64,000 nucleotides of DNA from Sipunculus nudus (lineage: Eukaryota > Annelida > Sipuncula > Golfingiida > Sipunculidae), in assembly GCA_026874595.1 (NCBI GenBank), contig CM049309.1, forward strand, positions 2,394,076 to 2,458,075. The letters are read 5' to 3'. Position 1 is the stretch's first letter, and each line of letters starts with the position of its first letter. The notes under the pieces were generated by a model. The model saw nothing but the letters and a program-made list of their open reading frames with translations. It searched no databases and was not told the origin of the DNA. Below are positions 58,901 through 60,394 of this stretch, piece by piece. A program made the translations under genes and the position numbers.

Positions 58901-60394
58901 AACAACACTCAAAAGCTTATATCTCAGGAACCATATGGTGGATTGTTATGAAACATGGTACATACCTCTCCAATTTAAATTTATAACTGATTATCAGCTT
59001 TTGCTAATATCTTAGTTGCGCAATGCAGTGCTTACAGATACTGGCCTAATGTTTGGTCTGTGGGCGCATAATGACCACTTACAGATCAAGTTCGCGTTTC
59101 GTCCCAGTTGACCTATTTTTGACCATATGACAGATCCTGAACATAGAAAATTTCATGAAAGACAGAAATTTTTATGAAAAATGCACATGTATGGACTTTT
59201 TTTCACAATGCCTGCAGATACTGGCCTGATTTTAGGTGTGATGCTTGATAATGACCCGTTACAGATCGTGATTGCATTTTGCCCTTGTTGACCTACTTTT
59301 GACTATACAACACCTCCTGAACTTAAAAAATTTTACAAAATTTAACAAATGTTTCTAATTTGCCCCAGGCAGGGGCATTCGTGTTGTTCCGACACATCTA
59401 GTTTTGCTAGCATTTAAACTTGTATGTGTATGTAATACATTTGTAGACTATCCAGCGGCCAGTCCCTGAGAACCGCCAGCACTTGGCTGAGCTTTCTAAA
59501 CAAATTGCATCTCGTGTGACAGAGCTGGTTCATGCCGCTGAAGCCATTAAAGGTACGCTTTGTTAAGTGACATGTTATGAAGGATCACTGTAAAATTTCT
59601 TGATTGTTTCTGCTGTTCAGGGCTTTTGTGTCTAGAGATCTGCTCTTATTAGTAGTTAAGTCAGTACTAGTACATTATCTCCTGTGATCCGTTTGACTGC
59701 CATAGTAAATACTGGACTTTCATGATTTCCTCACCACAAAATCATTAACATTTAGTGCACAGTAGTAAATGAAATATTTGGAAAACACAGTAATTATAGT
59801 CACATAAGTAATTGTCATATTGTGATCTAATAGTGAAATTTGTAGCTTTTTATGAGAAACATCTGGTAGTATCTGAAAGTGTGTGCCATATATTAGCATT
59901 GTATATATATTCAGAAATACTTATAAATGGGTTAGTGTAGGTATCCATATTTTACATCAATAGCTGTTGGATCTCTAGACAACATGTTACTACATGTTAC
60001 TCACCTCATAACTTCATTGCTGAATCAATTTTCCTTTTATCTTTATTGCTGAATGTATTTTCTGTAGTGGTTCATGTCTGACAGTCCACTGGTTTTCCTG
60101 TTGGCTTTGGACTTGTTCAGACTTTCTGTTCCTTTGCTTTTCTGATTGTATTAACACTAAAATTGTGAAACAGAAGTTTATGAAACAGAAGGTGAAAACC
60201 TTTATTCCTTATTAACCTATGAGTACCAATAATATTTCTCAGGTTTGTTCACTTATATGGATATTGGGAACCTTTTTATGTTTGAACCCTTCTGTTTCAC
60301 AGACCAGTGAACTTTATCTATAATTTTCTTCATCTTGAATATAATGAACTTGTGTTAACAGAGATAATGGGTGGAAGCCCCCTACCGTGGCCAA
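9952..60394 (+). CDS. Talin, partial gene (F2 end to R12), 43 exons
   Basis: Talin couples integrin beta tails (head, F3) to actin and vinculin (rod) at adhesion sites in the cytoplasm. The 43 exons join into 2,016 codons plus one base with no stop, and domain order is collinear with vertebrate talin: end of F2, F3, linker, R1-R7, R8 inserted in R7, R9-R12. Every splice is GT-AG except one GC-AG. Most introns are phase 0; the exceptions follow exons 5, 8, 22, 23, 30, 38 and 43. Length from the F2 end to the R12 end is close to the vertebrate protein (about 2,010 residues by recalled numbering). The gene would correspond to a talin such as TLN1/TLN2 or Drosophila rhea, and invertebrates usually have one. 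The N terminus, R13 and the dimerisation helix are outside the window. Exon numbers used here count only exons seen in this window, and fragment residue 1 is the first residue of exon 1. Confidence 0.97.
10594..10683 (+). CDS. Talin exon 2: start of F3
   Basis: Thirty codons (fragment 36-65): EKLKGKNKLVPRLLGITKES followed by a VRVDEKTKE segment. This is almost identical to the F2-F3 junction and first F3 strands of vertebrate talin, and it keeps the KNKLVPRLLGI strand next to the integrin-binding face. The donor gag|gtcggt is weaker than the others, but it is fixed by the homologous continuation into exon 3. Confidence 0.96.
10909..10974 (+). CDS. Talin exon 3: F3 integrin-binding strand
   Basis: Twenty-two codons (fragment 66-87), ILQTWPLTTVRRWAASPNSF then TL. 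The Arg-Trp pair (fragment 77-78) corresponds to R358/W359 of vertebrate talin-1, which bind the beta-integrin NPxY-proximal region. The vertebrate 'SPKSF' is 'SPNSF' here. Donor gtaagt. Confidence 0.97.
11273..11374 (+). CDS. Talin exon 4: end of F3
   Basis: Thirty-four codons (fragment 88-121): DFGDYQDAYYSVQTTEGEQ then the C-terminal helix ISQLIAGYIDIILKK. This strongly conserved segment finishes the PTB-like F3 fold, including the helix that packs on the integrin peptide groove. Donor gtaaga; phase 0 on both sides. Confidence 0.97.
12119..12195 (+). CDS. Talin exon 5: F3 tail and start of linker
   Basis: Encodes RKAKDYLGLEEDENAPMLED and SVSPAR (fragment 122 to split codon 147). It aligns with the vertebrate KSKDHFGLEGDEES-MLEDSVSP segment. 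It ends in phase 2 (AG, completed by the first G of exon 6). Confidence 0.95.
12809..12989 (+). CDS. Talin exon 6: head-rod linker
   Basis: Encodes about 61 residues (fragment 147-207), beginning RATTIQHKSSNRQMASEES and containing MPGVLRAGGGAQSP, low in predicted structure. It corresponds to the flexible linker (vertebrate LPAIMRSG region). The vertebrate calpain-2 site lies between two Gln in a QQQ context; that context is not kept here. The end at GGT|gtgagt is set by frame, because the two-base-earlier GT would create a stop in exon 7. Confidence 0.92.
13115..13230. mobile_element. MITE-like fragment (TACAGTGATCCCTGTG family)
   Basis: Starts TACAGTGATCCCTGTG and runs through 'gagaccacctgtggtc' to 'tggtcttattacacagg'. 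This is the same word pattern as the better preserved copies at 30376, 47745 and 49892. The right end is degraded. Confidence 0.5.
14428..16266. mobile_element. Non-autonomous hAT-type DNA transposon, complete ends
   Basis: The element begins TAGTGGTGGG and ends with its exact inverse CCCACCACTA. It is flanked on both sides by the 8-bp duplication TGTGATAC (14420-14427 and 16267-16274). An 8-bp target duplication and TAGTGG-type ends are typical of the hAT superfamily. Subterminal regions carry repeated 'ccgat/atcgat' words. The 1,839-bp body has only short open frames (longest about 91 codons) and no transposase I recognise, so it probably moved using enzymes from elsewhere. It lies in the intron between the linker and R1. 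Confidence 0.85.
17122..17262 (+). CDS. Talin exon 7: linker end and start of rod R1
   Basis: Forty-seven codons (fragment 208-254): GKSGQMHGLGHAQRGLLGTI, then a helix and ELPPLGSDA. It aligns with vertebrate SGQMHRGHMPPLTSAQQALTGTI and ends at the LPPLGQDA motif. It opens the R1 five-helix bundle. Acceptor ctacag (with GGTAAG inside the exon) and donor gtaagt. Confidence 0.95.
17691..17851 (+). CDS. Talin exon 8: R1
   Basis: Encodes ASHKWKEDKRDMSRQNVGAQ, then a helix including NAATAQVVTLTSGGPDNTDF and TAVGSAVQTM-type sequence (fragment 255 to split codon 308). It matches vertebrate HSQVDAITAGTASVVNLTAG and DYTAVGCAVTTISSN. Ends phase 2 (AT, completed as ATA by exon 9). Confidence 0.96.
17852..20045. 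other. Intron 8: contains a 3-copy tandem repeat
   Basis: This 2.2-kb intron is largely occupied by a tandem repeat at 18262-19345 (separate entry). A TA-rich stretch (about 19975-20025) sits close to the exon 9 acceptor. No exon was seen. Confidence 0.75.
18262..19345. repeat. ~338-bp tandem repeat, three copies, with GTCCG-rich leader
   Basis: A leader 'gtccgtcgtctgtccgg' is followed by three diverged copies starting at about 18341, 18679 and 19017. Each contains 'ggtctctgttacccatatcc' and 'gatgttccatcagttcc'-like words. It resembles the middle part of the tandem-cored elements at 25339 and 58190 in organisation, but not in unit sequence. Confidence 0.8.
20046..20199 (+). CDS. Talin exon 9: R1 with VBS1-equivalent helix
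   Basis: Encodes SSNIGEFSKDVRMLAALEEE then ILDAARRLAGAFSHLLTAAQ (fragment 308-359). The second block aligns with the vertebrate VBS1 helix LLQAAKGLAGAVSELLRSAQ (talin-1 ~605-628), a buried vinculin site exposed by force. The hydrophobic pattern is conserved. Phase 2 start, phase 0 end, donor gtacgt. Confidence 0.96.
20200..22866. other. Intron 9: no exon; one MITE and a GC-richer block
   Basis: A MITE-like copy lies at 21084-21266. A GC-richer block at about 22160-22465 has open frames on both strands but no family match; I could not assign it. The remainder is A+T-rich and unremarkable. Confidence 0.65.
21084..21266. mobile_element. MITE-like element (TACTGTGAAAC...GTTTTACTGT)
   Basis: The left end tactgtgaaacttcgaaac and right end gttgaggttttactgt are imperfect inverses. 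The body contains 'ggtggtcagtaaactaaggt'. It belongs to the same broad family as the 2224 copy. Confidence 0.5.
22867..22971 (+). CDS. Talin exon 10: R1-R2 junction
   Basis: Thirty-five codons (fragment 360-394): PRQNLLTAASNIGEASHDIM, then DESDGVDKNFQ. It aligns with vertebrate PRQNLLQAAGNVGQASGELL and ends at the HFQ|DAL splice position. Phase 0 both sides. Confidence 0.96.
23740..23907 (+). CDS. Talin exon 11: R2
   Basis: Fifty-six codons (fragment 395-450): DALLALAKAVANATAALVLK ... SATQCALATSQLVACTK. It is close to vertebrate DALMQLAKAVASAAAALVLK and AATQCALSTSQLVACTK. It forms two helices of the four-helix R2 bundle. Donor gtaagt. Confidence 0.97.
24633..24803. repeat. 19-bp tandem repeat, nine copies, next to a splice acceptor
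   Basis: Nine copies of agatattttagttacac(t/a)g fill exactly 171 bp. The array ends 13 bp before exon 12, so the polypyrimidine tract and acceptor abut the repeat. Confidence 0.9.
24817..24918 (+). CDS. Talin exon 12: R2 end
   Basis: Thirty-four codons (fragment 451-484): VVAPTIHNPSCQEQLTDAAK followed by LVAKSVEGVVETAQ. It matches vertebrate VVAPTISSPVCQEQLVEAGR. Acceptor tcttttcag and donor gtatgg. Confidence 0.97.
24919..27745. other. Intron 12: mostly a Helitron-like tandem-cored element
   Basis: About 2 kb of this 2.8-kb intron is the repeat element at 25339-27355 (separate entry). The flanking sequence is plain A+T-rich intron. Confidence 0.8.
25339..27355. mobile_element. Helitron-like, tandem-cored non-autonomous element, copy A
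   Basis: The left end is a palindrome (atgcccccgccac / gtggctggggcat). Next come about five ~180-bp tandem units (each 'gcctgcagatattggcctga' to 'catgacaaatacacatgtac'), then an inner segment starting 'ccctcagctcataggctgat' with GTCCGTC runs. The right end has 'ggcgggggcat', a hairpin gtgtcg-tac-cgacac and terminal CTAG followed by T. A 3' hairpin plus CTRR end and a tandem core are features of bivalve Helitron-type elements ('pearl' class, from memory). No Rep-helicase gene is present. The exact left boundary is uncertain. Confidence 0.65.
27746..27859 (+). CDS. Talin exon 13: start of R3
   Basis: Thirty-eight codons (fragment 485-522): GSCKDDRSLQDLGGAATAVT then KALNDLLQHIRGGG. It aligns with vertebrate AAATAVTQALNELLQHV. 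R3 is the weakest rod bundle in vertebrates because of a buried threonine belt (T809, T833, T867, T901); Thr residues occur at the first position here. Donor gtaagt. Confidence 0.96.
28485..28592 (+). CDS. Talin exon 14: R3
   Basis: Thirty-six codons (fragment 523-558): APEEGAMETITVATDQLFQN, then MGDAPQMVRQARVLAQ. It matches vertebrate IFSSMGDAGEMVRQARILAQ. Thr-rich segment consistent with the R3 threonine belt. Donor gtaagt. Confidence 0.97.
28873..28953. repeat. (AT)n microsatellite, ~80 bp
   Basis: An uninterrupted alternation of T and A over about 80 bp. Open frames encoding Ile-Tyr repeats here (28672-28959 +, 28769-29044 -) are artefacts of the repeat. Confidence 0.97.
30376..30532. 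mobile_element. MITE-like element (TACTGTGAAACCTGTG...)
   Basis: Left end tactgtgaaacctgtgttaa, inverted right end acaggttccaatgta. The body has 'aggtggtcttattagaca'. Same family as the copies at 47745 and 49892. Confidence 0.6.
31170..31301 (+). CDS. Talin exon 15: R3 with VBS2-equivalent helix
   Basis: Forty-four codons (fragment 559-602): ATSQLVNALKVQADSQGDTE, then KKLLAAAKILADATARMVEA and AK. The second block is nearly identical to vertebrate VBS2 (KLLSAAKILADATAKMVEAAK, ~852-876), a vinculin-binding helix released when R3 unfolds. Donor gtatgc. Confidence 0.97.
31805..31933 (+). CDS. Talin exon 16: end of R3
   Basis: Forty-three codons (fragment 603-645): GCASKPGDQQQQAMLKQAAE, ELRSATGLAAGSAAKKQTVR, KLE. 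It aligns with vertebrate AAEGLRMATNAAAQNAIKKK and ends at the R3-R4 boundary (QRLE). Donor gtaggc. Confidence 0.96.
32321..32551 (+). CDS. Talin exon 17: R4
   Basis: Seventy-seven codons (fragment 646-722) with AAAAATQLINASQGAG, VADENIPQLIQGIKGTMHQP and AAQLALINAAQNMLQ. Vertebrate counterparts are AAASATQTIAAAQHAA, VAEQIPLLVQGVRGSQAQP and SAQLALIAASQSFLQ. R4 is part of the actin-binding ABS2 region (R4-R8). Phase 0 both sides. Confidence 0.97.
33874..34008 (+). CDS. Talin exon 18: R4 end
   Basis: Forty-five codons (fragment 723-767): PGGRLTASAKSVVPTVEDQA ... AAKNMAAALAELRSAASK. It matches vertebrate PGGKMVAAAKASVPTIQDQA and CAKNLGTALAELRTAAQK. The acceptor is tttaag, with AAG rather than CAG. 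Confidence 0.97.
34361..34381. repeat. Poly(C) run, 21 bp
   Basis: Twenty-one consecutive C in intron 18, about 280 bp before exon 19. It is likely unstable in length and error-prone in sequencing, and is G-rich on the minus strand. Confidence 0.95.
34659..34787 (+). CDS. Talin exon 19: start of R5
   Basis: Forty-three codons (fragment 768-810): AQEACGSVEVDGALDQVRHL ... AAAAGQLVPLPGET. It aligns with vertebrate AQEACGPLEMDSALSVVQNL and KLKPLPGET. Donor gtgagt. Confidence 0.97.
34990..35073 (+). CDS. Talin exon 20: R5
   Basis: Twenty-eight codons (fragment 811-838): GESSALKLGATSKTVGSSMA then QLLTAAAQ. Same length as vertebrate MEKCTQDLGNSTKAVSSAIAQLLGEVAQ when aligned block by block. Phase 0 both sides, donor gtgggt. 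Confidence 0.95.
35354..35701 (+). CDS. Talin exon 21: R5-R6, largest exon
   Basis: One hundred sixteen codons (fragment 839-954): GNENYTGIAAKDTANALQVL, ASSSDKALQQHIIECAMDVM, ANLIEEAKKAV, QTRLAQVAKAVSQALNNCVN and CLPGLREVDSAIKEI. These closely match vertebrate R5 (QQRLAQVAKAVTQALNRCVS CLPGQRDVD) and the first part of R6. Donor gtcagc. Confidence 0.97.
36102..36273 (+). CDS. Talin exon 22: R6
   Basis: Encodes FPRSDRYYSEIQVQMNSNAG, NLNQAATDIVTASHGPPQHV, AQASNRFSQAYEDFMGTG (fragment 955 to split codon 1012). It aligns with vertebrate GLNQAATELVQASRGTPQDL and RASGRFGQDFSTFLEAG. The first dozen residues are lineage-specific. Ends phase 1, donor gtatgt. Confidence 0.95.
36826..36991 (+). CDS. Talin exon 23: R6
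   Basis: Encodes MELAGATKDQGAQGQIVTNL, KSVSMSSSKLLLATKSMLAD, PNAPNSRNNLTQAAR (fragment 1012 to split codon 1067). It aligns with vertebrate SNLKGISMSSSKLLLAAKAL and AAARAVTDSI. Ends phase 2. Confidence 0.97.
37088..37165 (+). repeat. tRNA-like sequence, probable SINE head
   Basis: The segment contains TGGCCTACTGGTTAATG (A-box-like), an arm 'ttggactcagaattagaa' and a degraded B-box-like 'cagttaaaatcccacc'. It cannot form a clean tRNA and sits in intron 23, so a tRNA-derived SINE remnant is the best reading. Confidence 0.5.
37560..37653 (+). CDS. Talin exon 24: R6-R7 junction
   Basis: Encodes AVTESINHLINVCTESAPGQ and KECDNSLRQIQ (fragment 1067-1098). Vertebrate counterpart AVTDSINQLITMCTQQAPGQ KECDNALREL. 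The KECDN motif marks the start of R7. Phase 2 start, phase 0 end. Confidence 0.97.
38065..38154 (+). CDS. Talin exon 25: R7
   Basis: Thirty codons (fragment 1099-1128): SMKPLLDNPTEPVSDASYFE, CLDGVMDRSR. It aligns with vertebrate LLENPVQPINDMSYFGCLDS. The SYF Tyr corresponds to Y1389 of the KANK-binding face. Donor gtgagt. Confidence 0.96.
38588..38710 (+). CDS. Talin exon 26: R7
   Basis: Forty-one codons (fragment 1129-1169): LLGEAMTGISNHAKRGETEQ, then SVCGLTENGSQ. Gly at fragment 1131 corresponds to G1404 in the KANK KN-motif groove of vertebrate talin-1 and is conserved. Donor gtgagt. Confidence 0.96.
39256..39399 (+). CDS. Talin exon 27: R7 to first helix of R8
   Basis: Forty-eight codons (fragment 1170-1217): AAYLVGIADPASQPGRPGLV, DQSQFARANQAIHMACENLN, NPASSQQQ. 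It matches vertebrate AAYLVGVSDPNSQAGQQGLV and QFARANQAIQMACQSL. R8 is a four-helix bundle inserted into R7. The exon ends in the loop after its first helix. Donor gtaata. Confidence 0.97.
41661..41675 (+). CDS. Candidate cassette microexon in R8 loop (15 nt)
   Basis: GATTACAGAACAGTG is preceded by a long pyrimidine tract ending gcgcctgtag and followed by gtaagg. It is exactly five codons, phase 0, and would add DYRTV between exon 27 (SSQQQ) and exon 28 (VLSAAT), in the loop between the first two R8 helices. Both flanking exon ends are phase 0, so inclusion or skipping keeps frame. No homology supports it; the evidence is splice signals and frame only. Confidence 0.4.
41816..42222. mobile_element. 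Short TIR element, TGGGCTGTAACGATAC ends
   Basis: The left end tgggctgtaacgatacatca and the inverse of the right end (tgggctgtaacaatacactg) are matching terminal inverted repeats. The ~400-bp body holds 'cagtcgggcaagtaac' and 'acttgcccttcatg' words. No convincing 8-bp duplication is visible at the edges, so hAT membership is only a guess from the ends. Confidence 0.6.
42720..42900. promoter_or_regulatory. Possible intronic enhancer patch
   Basis: A less A+T-rich stretch within 180 bp holds CACGTG (E-box), two cacttcctg words (ETS-type), TAATTGACA and aattatgacg. Site clusters like this occur in enhancers but also by chance. No conservation data were available. Confidence 0.2.
44334..44495 (+). 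CDS. Talin exon 28: R8
   Basis: Fifty-four codons (fragment 1218-1271): VLSAATIIAKHTSALCNTCR, TASSRTSNPVAKRHFVQSAK, DVASSTANLVKAIK. Nearly identical to vertebrate R8 VLSAATIVAKHTSALCNSCR. R8 binds LD-motif proteins such as RIAM, DLC1 and paxillin in vertebrates. An earlier tcctcag acceptor would bring in a stop. Confidence 0.98.
45258..45714. repeat. 27-bp tandem repeat ('catggtctgggtctcagtct')
   Basis: About fifteen imperfect units of 27 bp run to about 150 bp before exon 29. Because 27 is a multiple of three, long repetitive open frames appear on both strands (45212-45508 +, 45129-45458 and 45181-45600 -). They carry no family signal and sit in an intron. Confidence 0.93.
45863..46003 (+). 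CDS. Talin exon 29: end of R8
   Basis: Forty-seven codons (fragment 1272-1318): VLDTQFTEDNRQRCAEAARP, LLQAVDELATYASSSEFASV, PAKISPE. It aligns with vertebrate ALDGAFTEENRAQCRAATAP and NPEFSSIPAQISPE. Donor gtagga. Confidence 0.97.
46569..46750 (+). CDS. Talin exon 30: return to R7
   Basis: Encodes ARKAQEPISAAGLDMIDGAC, MVQAAKQLAVNPKDPPTYQQ, KRVSDAIKRLVASI (fragment 1319 to split codon 1379). It aligns with vertebrate RALAVNPRDPPSWSVLAGHS and RTVSDSIKKLITSM. Tyr at fragment 1357 sits where vertebrate KANK-groove Trp1630 is expected. Ends phase 2. Confidence 0.97.
47577..47709 (+). CDS. Talin exon 31: R7-R9 junction
   Basis: Encodes DHAPGQQECEQAIDKIQTVS, HELDRASLAAIGNNLEQHNE, NSLQ (fragment 1379-1423). 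It matches vertebrate DKAPGQLECETAIAALNSCL and RDLDQASLAAVSQQL. R9 is the rod domain that masks F3 in autoinhibited talin. Donor gtaaca. Confidence 0.97.
47745..47899. mobile_element. MITE-like element (TACAGTGGAACCTGTATTAA...)
   Basis: Starts tacagtggaacctgtattaa 36 bp after exon 31 and ends ataactcaggttttaatgta, an imperfect inverse. Internal 'agaccacctgtctagtaaga' is shared with the copy at 49892. Confidence 0.65.
48214..48315 (+). CDS. Talin exon 32: R9
   Basis: Thirty-four codons (fragment 1424-1457): GFQDTLITSAREILERVDGV, STAGKFEAERLGHL. It aligns with vertebrate LTAVQEISHLIEPLANAARAEASQLGHK in overall pattern and ends at the LGH(K) motif. Donor gtaagt. Confidence 0.95.
48542..48712 (+). 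CDS. Talin exon 33: R9 with autoinhibition helix
   Basis: Fifty-seven codons (fragment 1458-1514): VSSMASYLEPLTHAAVGTAS, AILDQTKTVAEAALQFMYAV, KEAGGNPK. In vertebrate talin-1 the TLAE turn includes T1767 and E1770, which contact F3 in the autoinhibited state. The equivalent TVAE (Glu at fragment 1497) is kept, so this regulatory contact is probably conserved. Donor gtaaga. Confidence 0.97.
49446..49592 (+). CDS. Talin exon 34: end of R9
   Basis: Forty-nine codons (fragment 1515-1563): AAPAHKSIDEMAEGLRETLQ, DLLQTIEEEASSQGFVANMI, DQLSKSVSK. It aligns with vertebrate EDLTTTLNEAASAAGVVGGM and VDSITQAINQL. Donor gtactg. Confidence 0.95.
49892..50090. mobile_element. MITE-like element, clearest copy (~199 bp)
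   Basis: Left end tacagtggaatctgcctatt, right end acacaggtttcactgta as its imperfect inverse, TA-rich edges. The inside has four runs of 'ctattaagaccac(c/t)tgt'. Probably a Tc1/mariner-type MITE; exact family unknown. Confidence 0.65.
50187..50288 (+). CDS. Talin exon 35: start of R10
   Basis: Thirty-four codons (fragment 1564-1597): TEERIVLEEGVSFVDYQTRM, FELAKKISRTAQDM. The SFVDYQT motif is shared with vertebrate SFVDYQTTMVRTAKAIAVTV. The first 10 residues are the variable R9-R10 connector. Donor gttagt. Confidence 0.96.
50980..51099 (+). CDS. Talin exon 36: R10
   Basis: Forty codons (fragment 1598-1637): VSKSTTNVGDLGALVNRLTR, EYSMLAQESQGATATSNNPE. It aligns with vertebrate VTKSNTSPEELGPLANQLTS DYGRLA. 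Donor gtgaga. Confidence 0.95.
51569..51715 (+). CDS. Talin exon 37: R10 and first half of VBS3; GC donor
   Basis: Forty-nine codons (fragment 1638-1686): VSGRIRGAVQDLGTSCIELV ... FTQRDLSEHARKVQEK. It aligns with vertebrate HIKHRVQELGHGCAALVTKA and YTKKELIECARRVSEK, the first half of vinculin-binding site VBS3 (~1944-1969). The exon ends AAG|gcaagt, a GC-AG intron. The nearest GT (three bases on) would break the frame. Confidence 0.95.
52266..52300 (+). repeat. Tandem duplication of the exon 38 splice acceptor
   Basis: The sequence around 'cttgcag|gtaacacatatca' (acceptor at 52265) is repeated 35 bp later as 'attttag|gtaacacatatcc' (acceptor at 52300). The first 'exon start' is a copy of the true exon 38 start. 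Using it would add 35 nt and an immediate in-frame TAA, so the second acceptor is the productive one. Confidence 0.85.
52301..52467 (+). CDS. Talin exon 38: second half of VBS3 and R11
   Basis: Encodes VTHILAALQAGSKGTQACIN, AANTVSGIIGDLDTTIMFAT, AGTLNAEGEEAFGDH (fragment 1687 to split codon 1742). Almost identical to vertebrate VSHVLAALQAGNRGTQACIT and SGIIADLDTTIMFATAGTLN. R11 with R12 forms the second integrin-binding region (IBS2). Ends phase 2, donor gtgggt. Confidence 0.98.
52685..52868 (+). CDS. Talin exon 39: R11
   Basis: Encodes ENILKTAKSLVEDTKTLVAG, AASNQEQLATAAQSAVLTIT, RLADTVKHGAASLGAEQPEA (fragment 1742-1803). It matches vertebrate EGILKTAKVLVEDTKVLVQN and RLADVVKLGAASLGAEDPET. 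The donor gtaggt starts a minisatellite with the same gtaggtgct word. Confidence 0.97.
52905..53216. repeat. ~42-bp tandem repeat seeded near a splice donor
   Basis: About seven units of 'aggtgctacctgt(gg/tg)ca' plus 'caaacatgtcaaacatacaa' fill the first part of intron 39. The unit's 'aggtgct' also occurs at the exon 39 donor (gtaggtgctgcc), suggesting the array grew from that site. Confidence 0.85.
53402..53527 (+). CDS. Talin exon 40: R11
   Basis: Forty-two codons (fragment 1804-1845): VLLISAVKDVAAALGDLISA, TKNASGKRPQDPAMSQLKDS, AK. It aligns with vertebrate VLINAVKDVAKALGDLISAT and VWQLKNSAK. The donor AAG|gttggt is weak, and the frame stays open for another 24 codons into the intron (next entry). 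Confidence 0.97.
53528..53602 (+). CDS. Candidate alternative C terminus by intron 40 read-through
   Basis: If exon 40 is not spliced, the frame continues for 24 codons (VGHPDDMEAGFFDTDYGHWT plus VGMA) to a tandem TGA TGA. This stretch is less A+T-rich than normal intron. The donor is weak (gttggt) and AATAAA signals follow at 54534 and 54996. Such a transcript would end talin inside R11 before its last helix, losing R12, R13 and dimerisation. It has no homology support and may be chance. Confidence 0.3.
   Translation, partial: VGHPDDMEAGFFDTDYGHWTVGMA
53528..56985. other. Intron 40 (3.5 kb): possible 3' UTR, SINE-like trace
   Basis: Apart from the read-through segment, this intron holds AATAAA words at 54534, 54996 and 55016. 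A weak tRNA-like stretch lies around 55417-55500 ('gtggttcaaaaggg' as a B-box-like word). I saw no other exon. Confidence 0.6.
56986..57288 (+). CDS. Talin exon 41: last R11 helix and R12
   Basis: One hundred one codons (fragment 1846-1946): VMVTNVTSLLKTVKTVEDEA, GTRALESTIQYIDQEVRTFR, KPVTMATAKAVAAGNTCRQD, DVIAASNLGRKAISELLEKC. These match vertebrate VMVTNVTSLLKTVKAVEDEA and GITMATAKAVAAGNSCRQED almost residue for residue. The connector with SPEELM is more variable. Donor gtaatt. Confidence 0.98.
57712..57816 (+). CDS. Talin exon 42: R12
   Basis: Thirty-five codons (fragment 1947-1981): GAAMMAESPDVKHRALEAGS, ACAMTYKQLLEQVDI. It aligns with vertebrate EAAYHPEVAPDVRLRALHYG and ANGYLELLDHVLLTLQ. 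More divergent than exon 41. Donor gtaagt. Confidence 0.94.
58185..59401. mobile_element. Helitron-like, tandem-cored non-autonomous element, copy B
   Basis: Same order as copy A at 25339: palindrome 'gccactttgtggcgggggca', tandem units (only about two), the inner segment beginning 'ccctcagctcataggctgat', then the right-end block with hairpin and CTAG followed by T. It lacks an inner stretch present in copy A (about 26640-26930) and several tandem units. The right end is 45 bp from the exon 43 start. Confidence 0.65.
59447..59552 (+). CDS. Talin exon 43: end of R12
   Basis: Encodes TIQRPVPENRQHLAELSKQI, ASRVTELVHAAEAIK, then one base of the next codon (fragment 1982-2016). It aligns with vertebrate QLTGHSKRVAGSVTELIQAA and EAMKG. 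It ends in phase 1 (AAA G|gtacgc). The conserved next segment (vertebrate TEWVDPEDP, start of R13) is not found in the window. Confidence 0.96.
60362..60394 (+). CDS. Candidate microexon at the R12-R13 junction (33 nt)
   Basis: The segment lies between acceptor gtgttaacag and a consensus donor gtgagt. In the phase set by exon 43 it is open, reading EIMGGSPLPWP, and it ends in the same phase (33 is a multiple of 3), so it can be included or skipped without a frameshift. It would lengthen the short linker between R12 and R13 by 11 residues with a Pro-rich, Trp-containing sequence. The pyrimidine tract is only moderate and no homology was available. Confidence 0.5.

Larger units (their letters stand above)
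57289..59446. other. Introns 41-42: second Helitron-like copy
   Basis: Intron 41 (57289-57711) shows nothing notable. Most of intron 42 is the repeat element at 58185-59401. Confidence 0.75.
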
